From NCBI GenBank assembly GCA_029250345.1, contig JAQXFL010000063.1:1-19387 (forward strand): a stretch of DNA of 19,387 nucleotides, read 5' to 3'. Each line of letters opens with the position of its first letter. Within the stretch, counting starts at the first letter, position 1. Positions 1 to 6,159 of the stretch are shown piece by piece. This DNA is from Candidatus Poseidoniaceae archaeon. GTDB taxonomy: Archaea > Thermoplasmatota > Poseidoniia > Poseidoniales > Poseidoniaceae. Below the pieces are notes generated by a model, which saw only the letters and a program-made list of their open reading frames with translations, did no database searches and was not told the origin of the DNA. The translations under genes were made by a program, and so were the position numbers.

Positions 1-15
1 AATAAGATATTGCAA

Positions 16-492
16 TTATCCTCGGCCAAGACTGCGTTGAAGGAGACACAGAAGCACTTTTTCGCACTTGACATGAACGATGAGAATTTCACGGCCTCGA
101 CCCTTACCTTCCGCCGCACCTTTGATGAGCCCGGGTAAATCCAAAATCTGGATTTTCGCTCCTCGGTGTTCCATGACACCGGGGATACATGTGAGGGTCG
201 TAAAGGCGTAACCAGCTGCTTCAGAGTGTGCATCGGTGACTTTTGAGATGAGCGTTGATTTTCCAACGGACGGGAAGCCGACAAGAGCAACGGTTGCATC
301 ACCGGACTTTTTGACCTCGAAACCCTTGCCGCCACCGCTCGCTTTGGAGTGCGCATGAGCCTTCTCTTCCTTGATTTTCAATTGCGCAATTTTGGCTTTC
401 AGTTTGCCGATGTGAGCGTTGGTAGCCTTGTTCTTTTGCGTCTTATCAATCTCAATGCGGATCAATTCGATCTGCTCCTTGATTGTCGCCAT
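16..492 (-). CDS. DRG/OBG-type GTPase, N-terminal part, broken or frameshifted at window edge
   Basis: This is the N-terminal part of a DRG-family TRAFAC GTPase, ribosome-associated proteins conserved in archaea and eukaryotes. Residues 1-45 form the charged helical N-terminus typical of DRG. The G1/P-loop GFPSVGKST is at 72-80, the switch region TTLTCIPG at 98-105, and G3 DLPG at 118-121, followed by the DRG hallmark GKGRGRE at about 129-135. A full DRG has about 360-370 residues. Here the frame ends at a TAA at 16-18 after 158 residues, and residues from about 138 on do not look like DRG, so G4 and the TGS domain are missing. The other reading frame stays open to the window edge, which fits a one-base indel, an assembly error at a contig end, or inserted sequence. 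The start is supported by a GGAGG Shine-Dalgarno seven bases upstream of the ATG. The identity of the N-terminal part is firm; the state of the gene is not. Confidence 0.85.
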   Translation of the reverse strand: MATIKEQIELIRIEIDKTQKNKATNAHIGKLKAKIAQLKIKEEKAHAHSKASGGGKGFEVKKSGDATVALVGFPSVGKSTLISKVTDAHSEAAGYAFTTLTCIPGVMEHRGAKIQILDLPGLIKGAAEGKGRGREILIVHVKCEKVLLCLLQRSLGRG

Positions 493-499
493 AACAAAG

Positions 500-517
500 C
501 CTCCGTTTTCATCGGAG
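500..517 (-). promoter_or_regulatory. Shine-Dalgarno of the DRG gene inside a small hairpin
   Basis: Read on the minus strand, GGAGG lies seven bases before the ATG of the DRG gene. The same bases can pair in a five-base stem (CTCCG with CGGAG, 501-505 and 513-517) around a seven-base loop. The SD decides the start codon. Whether the stem hides it in the mRNA is an inference from the sequence alone, and a five-base stem is weak. Confidence 0.4.
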
Positions 518-623
518 CAACCGTTCTTCTTGAATGCTCTTCTCTGCCCTTGGTGGATAAATGCGTTTCAATTCTGCTCTCACCCGCCGATGACATCAAA
601 CGAGACGGCGTATTGGATTCGTC

Positions 624-1304
624 ATGGGCATCGAGCTGGTTCTGTTGCTGGTTGACCAAACCTCGCTGGAACTGCTGCTGCAAAAAACATGGAATGAACT
701 GTACGAAGGTATGGAACGCGGTGTTTTCCGTGACGAACGGCCAACATCGGACCATCGACTCAAACGCCTGTTTGACATCGATTGTGAAGCAGAACTGTTG
801 GACTGGATGGACAGTACTGGGATGAAAAGCGATGAACCTGTCGTGCAAGTTCTCAAAGAATTGGACGACGGTTGTGAAGGTCTTCTCCATCTCATGAACT
901 GGGCAAGCCCTGGTGCTTGGGAAGTTTGGGAAGGCAGAGCCTTTCTCTATCTTGATGTCGCACTCAAACGCGTCATTGAGAGCAGCGATGACCTGTACTC
1001 TGAATCCACTTGGGACGATGTGCGCTCACGGCTCACAGGAATTCCAGAGGACGAGTTCGCCGAATCTGTATGCATGGATTGGATGGAAAGGCGGAAGGAG
1101 CTCGGAGAAACCCTTGATGAAAAGGAAGATCCGAAAATTGTTCCAACCTATGAGGCTCACGATCGTGCTACCCGGTTGCTTGTCCACACACTCTCTGTCC
1201 TCAGTTCCAATTCACATTTAGTTGGCGTTCTAGGGCGTGAACACCTCAAAGCAGAACTTTGGGGTCATGGCGATTGGAATCTTAAACACTACCTGCATGG
1301 TTAG
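624..1304 (+). CDS. Unrecognised acidic protein upstream of grpE
   Basis: I do not recognise this 226-residue protein. It is acidic, rich in Trp, Leu and Glu/Asp, and looks mostly helical. It has no clear signal peptide or membrane segment and no cysteine pairs or nucleotide-binding motifs that I can name. The hydrophobic first 12 residues (MGIELVLLLVDQ) look more like a buried strand than a transmembrane helix. ATG at 624 is the first start after an in-frame TGA at 591-593, and no clear SD or TATA element supports it, so the true start could be further in. It is read in the same direction as grpE, which starts 39 bases after its stop, and is divergent from the DRG gene. It is probably real because the frame is long, does not overlap another gene and has a natural amino-acid composition. 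Confidence 0.65.
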   Translation: MGIELVLLLVDQTSLELLLQKTWNELYEGMERGVFRDERPTSDHRLKRLFDIDCEAELLDWMDSTGMKSDEPVVQVLKELDDGCEGLLHLMNWASPGAWEVWEGRAFLYLDVALKRVIESSDDLYSESTWDDVRSRLTGIPEDEFAESVCMDWMERRKELGETLDEKEDPKIVPTYEAHDRATRLLVHTLSVLSSNSHLVGVLGREHLKAELWGHGDWNLKHYLHG

Positions 1305-1343
1305 TCGTGGGGTTCAAAGACCACTTCGAAGACGCGTGATACA

Positions 1344-1922
1344 ATGAGCGAAGATGCACCTCCTGTTGAGCCGGATGATTCTGTGCTAGATGCTGATGAC
1401 AATGTTCCGGTTCTCGAAGAAGGGATGGACACAATTGACTTGGCAGATTCGATTGAGGTCGAGGTCGTTGACCCACTAGAAGAAGCCAATCTCCGTGCTG
1501 AAAAGGCAGAAAAAGAAATCGCATACAAGGATGCTGAAATTCAGAATGTCCGTAAGCGACTGATGGCTGAAAAGGCTGAACTCATTCAGTACAGCGGTAT
1601 GGGTCTTGCACGAAGAATGCTCACCGTTCTCGGAGATGTCGACCGTGCTCTAGCCAATTTGGACGACGATGATACCTCTGCAGTTGCTCAGGGTCTACGG
1701 TTGTTGAGAAACAAAATGTGGCATGAACTCGCTGCTGACGGCGTTGTGGCCATTGAGGCAAAAGAGCAATCCTTCGACCCGGCGAAGATGGAAGCCATCA
1801 CAACAATTCCTGCATCAGACGCCTTTCCCGCTGGCAAAGTTGTCGATGTTTTGGAAGCAGGCTACATGTACAAGCAAAGGGTACTGACGGCCGCTCGAGT
1901 CGTCGTGGCTTCTGACGAATGA
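1344..1922 (+). CDS. grpE: GrpE, nucleotide exchange factor for DnaK/Hsp70
   Basis: GrpE releases ADP from DnaK so that the chaperone can cycle; it acts as a cytosolic dimer. The 192-residue length is normal. Residues 1-45 are an acidic, disordered-looking tail. Residues 46-85 form the long dimerising helix (EANLRAEKAEKEIAYKDAEI). Residues 88-130 make the four-helix bundle. The C-terminal beta-wing carries the family signature GKVVDVLEAGYMYKQRVL at about 164-181 and ends RVVVAS. One common family position differs: FDPAKMEAI has Met where many homologues have His. dnaK and dnaJ are not in this window. In archaea, GrpE with DnaK/DnaJ is generally regarded as acquired from bacteria. The identification is secure. 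Confidence 0.95.
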   Translation: MSEDAPPVEPDDSVLDADDNVPVLEEGMDTIDLADSIEVEVVDPLEEANLRAEKAEKEIAYKDAEIQNVRKRLMAEKAELIQYSGMGLARRMLTVLGDVDRALANLDDDDTSAVAQGLRLLRNKMWHELAADGVVAIEAKEQSFDPAKMEAITTIPASDAFPAGKVVDVLEAGYMYKQRVLTAARVVVASDE

Positions 1923-1961
1923 CGGCGTAAGGTTCTTGTTTCGTTGGGTTTTCATCCAACC

Positions 1962-2207
1962 ATGAAGAAACTCGCAGGCAAAGTTGCAGGCAAAGCGGGG
2001 CAGGCCGCAAAGAGTGCCGCAAAATCCGCTGCCGAAAGCGCAAAGAGACAAGTTATCGACGAAGTGACTCGACCGATTAAGGACAAGGCAAAGGAGAAGA
2101 TTTCCGAGGCTGCAGACGGATTGAAGGCGAAGGCACAGGAAAAAATCCAAGCTGCTGCGAAAGAGCAGATGAAGAAGGAAGTCAAGAAAAAACTCTTCCG
2201 AAAGTAA
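1962..2207 (+). CDS. Small Lys/Ala-rich helical protein, LEA- or apolipoprotein-like
   Basis: This is an 81-residue basic protein made almost entirely of Ala, Lys, Glu, Gln and Ser, with no Cys, Trp or Tyr. The spacing of Ala and Lys (AGKAGQAAKSAAKSAAES, then DGLKAKAQEKIQAAAKEQ) predicts one or two long amphipathic helices broken near the single Pro of VTRPIKDK. It ends in a cluster of Lys and Arg. Such composition resembles group 3 LEA proteins, apolipoprotein-type helices or histone H1-like tails, but I cannot assign a family. The frame opens with a TTG at 1944, but ATG at 1962 (MKKLAG) is the likelier start. It lies 39 bases after grpE in the same direction, and its TAA directly abuts the stop of the convergent adenylyltransferase gene. 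A stress or chaperone-linked role is only a guess from the neighbour. Confidence 0.6.
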   Translation: MKKLAGKVAGKAGQAAKSAAKSAAESAKRQVIDEVTRPIKDKAKEKISEAADGLKAKAQEKIQAAAKEQMKKEVKKKLFRK

Positions 2208-2759
2208 TCATCCAGCGTGAACGCCCGTTTCAAACGTCGATAAACGGAACAACCCATCGTTTTCAATGAGCCATTCAATGACGGCATTTGGGATGCTTGC
2301 CTTGAGTACTTCTCGAACAGCATCATCATCGTAAACCGTTGAAAGCATCTTCGCTGTCTGGCGTATGCGCCACCCTTCCAGCCGTTCACGCTCATTCATC
2401 CCCACTTCTAAAACTTGGAAGTTTGAGTCTTTATACAAAGTTGCAGTCGCTTCGTCGGTCGTGACTAAAATGCCAACGCCATGTGTTTTACTTGCATGCT
2501 CGACCCAATTCGGTGGGTCATTAATGTCGTCAATGGCAACGATGTTGCATGTGATTTCCTGTGCAGCAGCCCACGCTTGAATCATGGCATGCCGTTCCTC
2601 AGAAGTCCATGGATTATCCGGCTCCCATCCTGCTTGCTTTGATCCAATGGCTACAACCAATTCATCGTTGCTTGACAGCATCTCATGGGCTTTCGACACC
2701 AAGTGTGCATGGCCCATGTGAAAGGGCTGGAAACGTCCGAGTACGATGTATGCGGTCAT
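2208..2759 (-). CDS. nadM: NadM-like nucleotidyltransferase (nicotinamide-nucleotide adenylyltransferase family)
   Basis: The archaeal NadM family joins NMN to the AMP moiety of ATP to make NAD. The N-terminal GRFQPFHMGH (residues 8-17) is the ATP-binding HxGH signature, and PWTSEERHAMI matches the PFTAGER helix of archaeal NadM. At 183 residues the length is normal. The family's second ATP motif, SGTxxR, is not preserved: the equivalent stretch reads RLEGWRIRQ, keeping Gly and Arg but lacking the Ser and Thr. The substrate is therefore less certain than the fold. I chose ATG at 2759 because GAGG lies seven bases before it; the ATG six bases upstream (2765) is also possible. It follows the class V aminotransferase by only a few bases on the same strand, so the two are probably co-transcribed. 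Confidence 0.8.
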   Translation of the reverse strand: MTAYIVLGRFQPFHMGHAHLVSKAHEMLSSNDELVVAIGSKQAGWEPDNPWTSEERHAMIQAWAAAQEITCNIVAIDDINDPPNWVEHASKTHGVGILVTTDEATATLYKDSNFQVLEVGMNERERLEGWRIRQTAKMLSTVYDDDAVREVLKASIPNAVIEWLIENDGLFRLSTFETGVHAG

Positions 2760-2768
2760 CCTCATTCC

Positions 2769-3953
2769 TCAAGCGAAATACGAATCAACATCGAGTTGAG
2801 GCAGTTCCAGATTGAACGTCGCAAAACATTGAATCATCCGTTTGCAACCCTCAATCATCTCTGCTACCGGTGTTTCTCCCATTGACCCTACACGGAACAT
2901 TTTACCCTTGAGGTGGTCTTGACCACCTATGACTTGCGTGTTGAAATCGTCTTTGAGACGTGTTCTCCAAGCATCATTTATCCCTTCAGGGTACAAAATG
3001 GCAGTCACAGTATCGCTGCGTTGTTCAGCGTCTGCGAGCAATTCAAATCCAAGGTCAGTGAACAAGTTTCTCACACCATTTGCCATGGTCTGACATCGTT
3101 TCCAACGGCCTTCATTTGTCTCGACTTTGAGTACATCGAGTGCGGCTCCCCAACCCATTGCAAGGTTGATTGCAGGAGTCCAGGGTGTTTGGTCATCGTC
3201 ACCTTTTTTGAGTGCTGAGACCATGTCGAAGTAATAATTCGGATTTGAGTCACCCTGCTCACGGATTGCATGTACCCGTTCGATGAAGTGAGAGTTTACG
3301 GCGATGGCTGCAATTCCAGAAGGTCCTGCTGTGCATTTTTGAGCCCCAGTGACGACGGCTTCAGCCTTCCATTCCTCTGGGTGAACAGCCGTTCCACCGA
3401 CCGAGGTTATTCCATCGAGAATAAACGAAGTGTTGTGCCGAGCGCACATCTCTGCAATCGCTGCAGCGTCTTGCGTGATACCAGTGCTCGTCTCGTTGTG
3501 ACAAATGAGCAACGATTCATAGCAGCCCCGTTCCAGTTGTTGCTCCAGTTCGTACAGGTCGAATGCTCGGCCCCATTCATACTTGAGGTGTTTAACATTA
3601 CAAAACCGCTTGCACATCTCAGCGACTCGCTCACCAAACTTTCCATTGGTGGGTACGAGAACAAGGTCATTACTTCGGAAGCGGTTTGCAATCACCATTT
3701 CCATAGCGGCCGTTCCGCTTCCTGACACTACGACGACCTTGTAGTCGTCGTCTCCTGCCCATGATTGGACACCTCGCACCGGTTCGGATGGAGCGAGATT
3801 GAATGCGTGCCGGAGTCCTGAGTTTAGACGGGCCATGACATCTCGAAATTCGGTTCCTCGGGCTGTCATTACGGGTGTTGCAAGTGCTTGTAGACATTCA
3901 TCTCCCATCCGGACTGGTCCGGGGACAAGGAAACAATCATCGTTGTTGTCCAT
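2769..3953 (-). CDS. Class V PLP aminotransferase (alanine-glyoxylate / serine-pyruvate / aspartate type)
   Basis: This is a fold-type I, class V aminotransferase of 394 residues. The N-terminal LVPGPVRM is the family opening. SGSGTAAMEMV (77-87) binds the PLP phosphate, HNETSTGI (152-159) and the Asp of ILDGITSVGG (Asp180) hold the ring, and Lys206 in GAQKCTAGPSG forms the Schiff base. The C-terminal RVGSMGE is also typical. Relatives act as alanine:glyoxylate, serine:pyruvate or, in methanogens, broad-specificity aspartate aminotransferases, and the substrate cannot be read from sequence. It is the first gene of a two-gene unit with the NadM-like gene. A TATA-like TTGAAAAGCC lies about 26 bases before its ATG. 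It is divergent from pdxT, whose product helps make its cofactor. Confidence 0.9.
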   Translation of the reverse strand: MDNNDDCFLVPGPVRMGDECLQALATPVMTARGTEFRDVMARLNSGLRHAFNLAPSEPVRGVQSWAGDDDYKVVVVSGSGTAAMEMVIANRFRSNDLVLVPTNGKFGERVAEMCKRFCNVKHLKYEWGRAFDLYELEQQLERGCYESLLICHNETSTGITQDAAAIAEMCARHNTSFILDGITSVGGTAVHPEEWKAEAVVTGAQKCTAGPSGIAAIAVNSHFIERVHAIREQGDSNPNYYFDMVSALKKGDDDQTPWTPAINLAMGWGAALDVLKVETNEGRWKRCQTMANGVRNLFTDLGFELLADAEQRSDTVTAILYPEGINDAWRTRLKDDFNTQVIGGQDHLKGKMFRVGSMGETPVAEMIEGCKRMIQCFATFNLELPQLDVDSYFA

Positions 3954-3972
3954 GTCTGTCGCAACGGTTGGA

Positions 3973-3982
3973 GGCTTTTCAA
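3973..3982 (-). promoter_or_regulatory. TATA-like element of the aminotransferase-nadM unit
   Basis: On the minus strand TTGAAAAGCC lies about 20-29 bases upstream of the ATG at 3953. It resembles TTGAATAAG found at the same distance before thiR and before the thioredoxin-CcdA gene. The spacing implies a transcript starting at or near the ATG. Confidence 0.4.
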
Positions 3983-4040
3983 TTCGGTGGGTGCAACATC
4001 TGCTTCCATGCTGTTCTTTCGACCGTATGTTGTCGTTGAA

Positions 4041-4049
4041 CTCTTAGGG
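4041..4049 (+). promoter_or_regulatory. TATA-like element of pdxT
   Basis: CTCTTAGGG, preceded by TTGAA, lies about 21-29 bases before the pdxT ATG, the spacing seen at other leaderless starts in this window. The match to an A/T-rich TATA box is poor, so this is tentative. Confidence 0.3.
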
Positions 4050-4069
4050 AAGGGCTTCCACCATAGGCC

Positions 4070-4756
4070 ATGGTGAGGGTTGGTCTAGCGATGCTTCAGG
4101 GCGCTCGGTATGAGCATGCTGAAGCAATCAGGGCAGCATCTCTACAACTTGGAATTGATGTTGAAGTCATCCACCTCAAAATGGGTAAGCATGTAAACGC
4201 TGAACTCGATTGTTTGATTTTGCCCGGTGGTGAATCAACTGCAATGAGGAAGGCAAGTCAAAGTGAATCTCTCCTTGGGGCAATTTATGCTTGGATGAGC
4301 GAGCACCCAACACGCCCCGTTCTCGGAACATGCGCTGGTGCTATTTTGCTTGCACAACCAGATTCTGCCTATGAACCGTTCATTCGTACGGGAATCTCAC
4401 GAAACGCTTGGGGGCGTCAACGTGATTCTTTTGAGGCCATGTTGGGGGTGAGTTTGGAGGTGCCAGTTGGCAAGGATGTAGAGTCGAGTGCTGACGAGCG
4501 TAACCAATTCAACCATCAGCCGCTTCCAGTCAAGCCATCGGACTCAGAATCTTCTTCCGAACAGTTTCATGGCGTGTTTATTCGAGCGCCACGGTTTGAA
4601 CAATCCAGCATTGAGTGCGAACCAATCGTATCCCTCGGTGAGGAAACTGTAGGCGTTTTGGACGGTGCACGGCTGGCTTTGACGTTTCATCCTGAGCTTA
4701 CCGGTGATTACCGCTTTCATCGGTGGCTCCTTCATCGAGCAAGCAATGCGGAATAG
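4070..4756 (+). CDS. pdxT: PdxT, glutaminase subunit of pyridoxal 5'-phosphate synthase
   Basis: PdxT hydrolyses glutamine and channels ammonia to PdxS, which makes PLP from ribose 5-phosphate and glyceraldehyde 3-phosphate. All landmarks of the class I amidotransferase are present: PGGEST at 52-57, nucleophile Cys88 in GTCAGA, SRNAWGRQRDSFEA at 110-123, FIRAPRFE at 170-177, and the His207/Glu209 pair in TFHPELTGD. At 228 residues it is longer than the usual 190-200. The extra sequence is a Ser/Asp/Glu-rich stretch at about 134-165, between the GRQ helix and FIRAP. pdxS is not in the window. It is divergent from the aminotransferase gene and is followed 53 bases later by the radical SAM gene. 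The identification is secure. Confidence 0.95.
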   Translation: MVRVGLAMLQGARYEHAEAIRAASLQLGIDVEVIHLKMGKHVNAELDCLILPGGESTAMRKASQSESLLGAIYAWMSEHPTRPVLGTCAGAILLAQPDSAYEPFIRTGISRNAWGRQRDSFEAMLGVSLEVPVGKDVESSADERNQFNHQPLPVKPSDSESSSEQFHGVFIRAPRFEQSSIECEPIVSLGEETVGVLDGARLALTFHPELTGDYRFHRWLLHRASNAE

Positions 4757-4794
4757 CCTTTCCAAAGCGAGAGTTTGAAACCATCGGGGTTCTC

Positions 4795-4800
4795 GGAGGT
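4795..4800 (+). promoter_or_regulatory. Shine-Dalgarno of the radical SAM gene
   Basis: GGAGGT ends nine bases before ATG 4810. It decides that start over the upstream in-frame ATG at 4723, which would overlap the end of pdxT and has no such site. Confidence 0.7.
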
Positions 4801-4809
4801 TTGAGTTCA

Positions 4810-5895
4810 ATGACCGTCTCTTTGCCGATGGCTACCGAAATCCTCCCCGCTGAAGACGGTGAGGCTGAAGGCTGTGTCCAATGCCAACGAGGCAGCAAAT
4901 TGGTTTTGTTCGTCACTGGAAAATGCCACTGGGGTTGTGATTATTGTCCCCTCTCAGACAATCGTAGAGAATCACCGGACATGTTTGCAAATGAGCGCCG
5001 GTGCTCAACTTGGGATGAAGTCATCGAAGAAGGCCATGCCATGAGGGCGACTGGAACTGGCATCACCGGTGGCGACCCGATGTTGGATATGGAGAAATCT
5101 TTGGAAGCAGTGCGTCAATTGAAATCTGCATTTGGCCCTGAGCATCATATCCATCTGTACACTTCGATTCCTTTCCAAGTCGACAGAGCAGCAGATTTTG
5201 GAGAGGCTGGCTTGGATGAAATTCGTTTCCACCTTCTTGATGGGACGCTTACCAAATACCTTCCAGTGATGCAGGCATGTGCTGATGCTGGGATTCATGT
5301 CGGCATTGAATTGCCCTGCGAACCTGACAAAGAAGAGCAACTGTTTTCGCTTCTCGAAGCACTTCATACCTCTCCAGCCCAATTTCTCAATCTAAATGAA
5401 TTGGAAATTACGGTCGGAAATCAAGAGAACATGGATGTTCGTGGATTCAACCTCAGTGGAGGGATAACTGCAGCCGCAGAGGGTTCAGCCGACCTTGCAC
5501 TGCGTCTAAAAGAAGCGTCCAAAGAACTTGATTTTCATCTCAAGTTTTGTTCTGCAAGGTACAAAGATGCTGGCCAATTACGTGCACGGTTCAAGCGCAG
5601 AGGGCAAGCCACCCTTCGCCCGTATGAGGTGCTGAGTGATGATGACACCGTCGTTTTTGGTGCGATTCCAACGTCGCTCGAGGATGCTCAAGACGATATA
5701 GATGAATTGCGTCAAGAACTTGGAATTGCAGAGGGTTGGATACGCTATGATGCACAACACCAACGCATAGAACTCCCACTCACATTGGCAGAGGAATTGG
5801 CAGATTCTGTATCCGTTCCTGTTCATCTCGTGGAAGTACACCCAACTCACGAGCGCCTTGAAGTTGGTGTGGTTCATCTGAATTCCCACCGCTGA
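4810..5895 (+). CDS. Radical SAM protein of the archaeal COG2108-like family
   Basis: This 361-residue radical SAM enzyme belongs to an archaeal family described only as related to pyruvate formate-lyase activating enzyme. The SAM-binding [4Fe-4S] cluster ligands are Cys39, Cys43 and Cys46 in GKCHWGCDYCPLS. A preceding CVQCQRG (Cys22, Cys25) gives an additional CxxC, and GTGITGGDPML (82-92) is the Gly-rich SAM motif. The TIM-barrel part continues to about 240, and the C-terminal 110 residues hold a separate domain that I do not recognise. The start at 4810 is set by the GGAGGT site. It lies 53 bases downstream of pdxT in the same direction and could share its transcript. The reaction is unknown to me, and the pairing with pdxT does not settle it. 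Confidence 0.85.
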   Translation: MTVSLPMATEILPAEDGEAEGCVQCQRGSKLVLFVTGKCHWGCDYCPLSDNRRESPDMFANERRCSTWDEVIEEGHAMRATGTGITGGDPMLDMEKSLEAVRQLKSAFGPEHHIHLYTSIPFQVDRAADFGEAGLDEIRFHLLDGTLTKYLPVMQACADAGIHVGIELPCEPDKEEQLFSLLEALHTSPAQFLNLNELEITVGNQENMDVRGFNLSGGITAAAEGSADLALRLKEASKELDFHLKFCSARYKDAGQLRARFKRRGQATLRPYEVLSDDDTVVFGAIPTSLEDAQDDIDELRQELGIAEGWIRYDAQHQRIELPLTLAEELADSVSVPVHLVEVHPTHERLEVGVVHLNSHR

Positions 5896-5912
5896 AACCG
5901 TCAACGGGAGAC

Positions 5913-5918
5913 TTATAG
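5913..5918 (+). promoter_or_regulatory. TATA box of tRNA-Val
   Basis: TTATAG is centred about 31 bases before the first base of the tRNA. That places the archaeal start site roughly five bases upstream of the mature 5' end. It is the clearest A/T element in the 51-base gap after the radical SAM gene. Confidence 0.6.
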
Positions 5919-5946
5919 CAACGAGTCTTCACGACCGACTACCTTA

Positions 5947-6019
5947 GGGCTCGTGGTCTAGGGGTTATGATGTCGCCTTCACATGGCGAAGATCGAGAGT
6001 TCGATTCTCTCCGAGCCCA
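5947..6019 (+). tRNA. tRNA-Val, anticodon CAC
   Basis: This is a 73-base cloverleaf. The acceptor GGGCTCG pairs with CGAGCCC (6012-6018), and the discriminator is A at 6019. The anticodon stem is TCGCC/GGCGA with loop TTCACAT, giving anticodon CAC at 5980-5982, which reads the Val codon GUG. The T arm GAGAG-TTCGATT-CTCTC is perfect. The D arm TGGTCTAGGGGTTATGAT is normal for tRNA-Val. CCA is not encoded and there is no intron. A TATAG element lies upstream at the right distance. Confidence 0.95.
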
Positions 6020-6128
6020 CTCTTCCTTCCGTACGGATGTGTTGCTTCGCATGTCGTGTGATGCAATGAGTTCCGTATCGAGGTTGGCAACCCACTTCTC
6101 ACTCCTCCATGGGCATGGCCCCGCTACC

Positions 6129-6138
6129 TTGAATAAGC
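6129..6138 (+). promoter_or_regulatory. TATA-like element of the thioredoxin-CcdA gene
   Basis: TTGAATAAGC lies 22-31 bases before ATG 6160. It shares TTGAATAAG with the element in front of thiR. It implies transcription starting within a few bases of the start codon. The rest of the 6020-6159 gap shows nothing that I can name. Confidence 0.5.
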
Positions 6139-6159
6139 AATTTGGTGCCATAGAGATTT

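Noticed and set aside
349..825. 158-residue plus-strand frame spanning the DRG start and the hypothetical gene
   Set aside because: It overlaps two better frames on both strands and has the composition of a shadow frame.
462..890. 142-residue minus-strand frame starting inside the hypothetical gene and running into the DRG gene
   Set aside because: It is a shadow of the 624-1304 gene and overlaps the DRG start; no recognisable motif.
3270..3725. 151-residue open frame on the plus strand
   Set aside because: It is antisense to the class V aminotransferase, which has all PLP motifs.
4723..4809. Earlier ATG for the radical SAM protein, overlapping pdxT
   Set aside because: GGAGGT stands nine bases before ATG 4810, and the added residues are a frame-shifted copy of the pdxT end.
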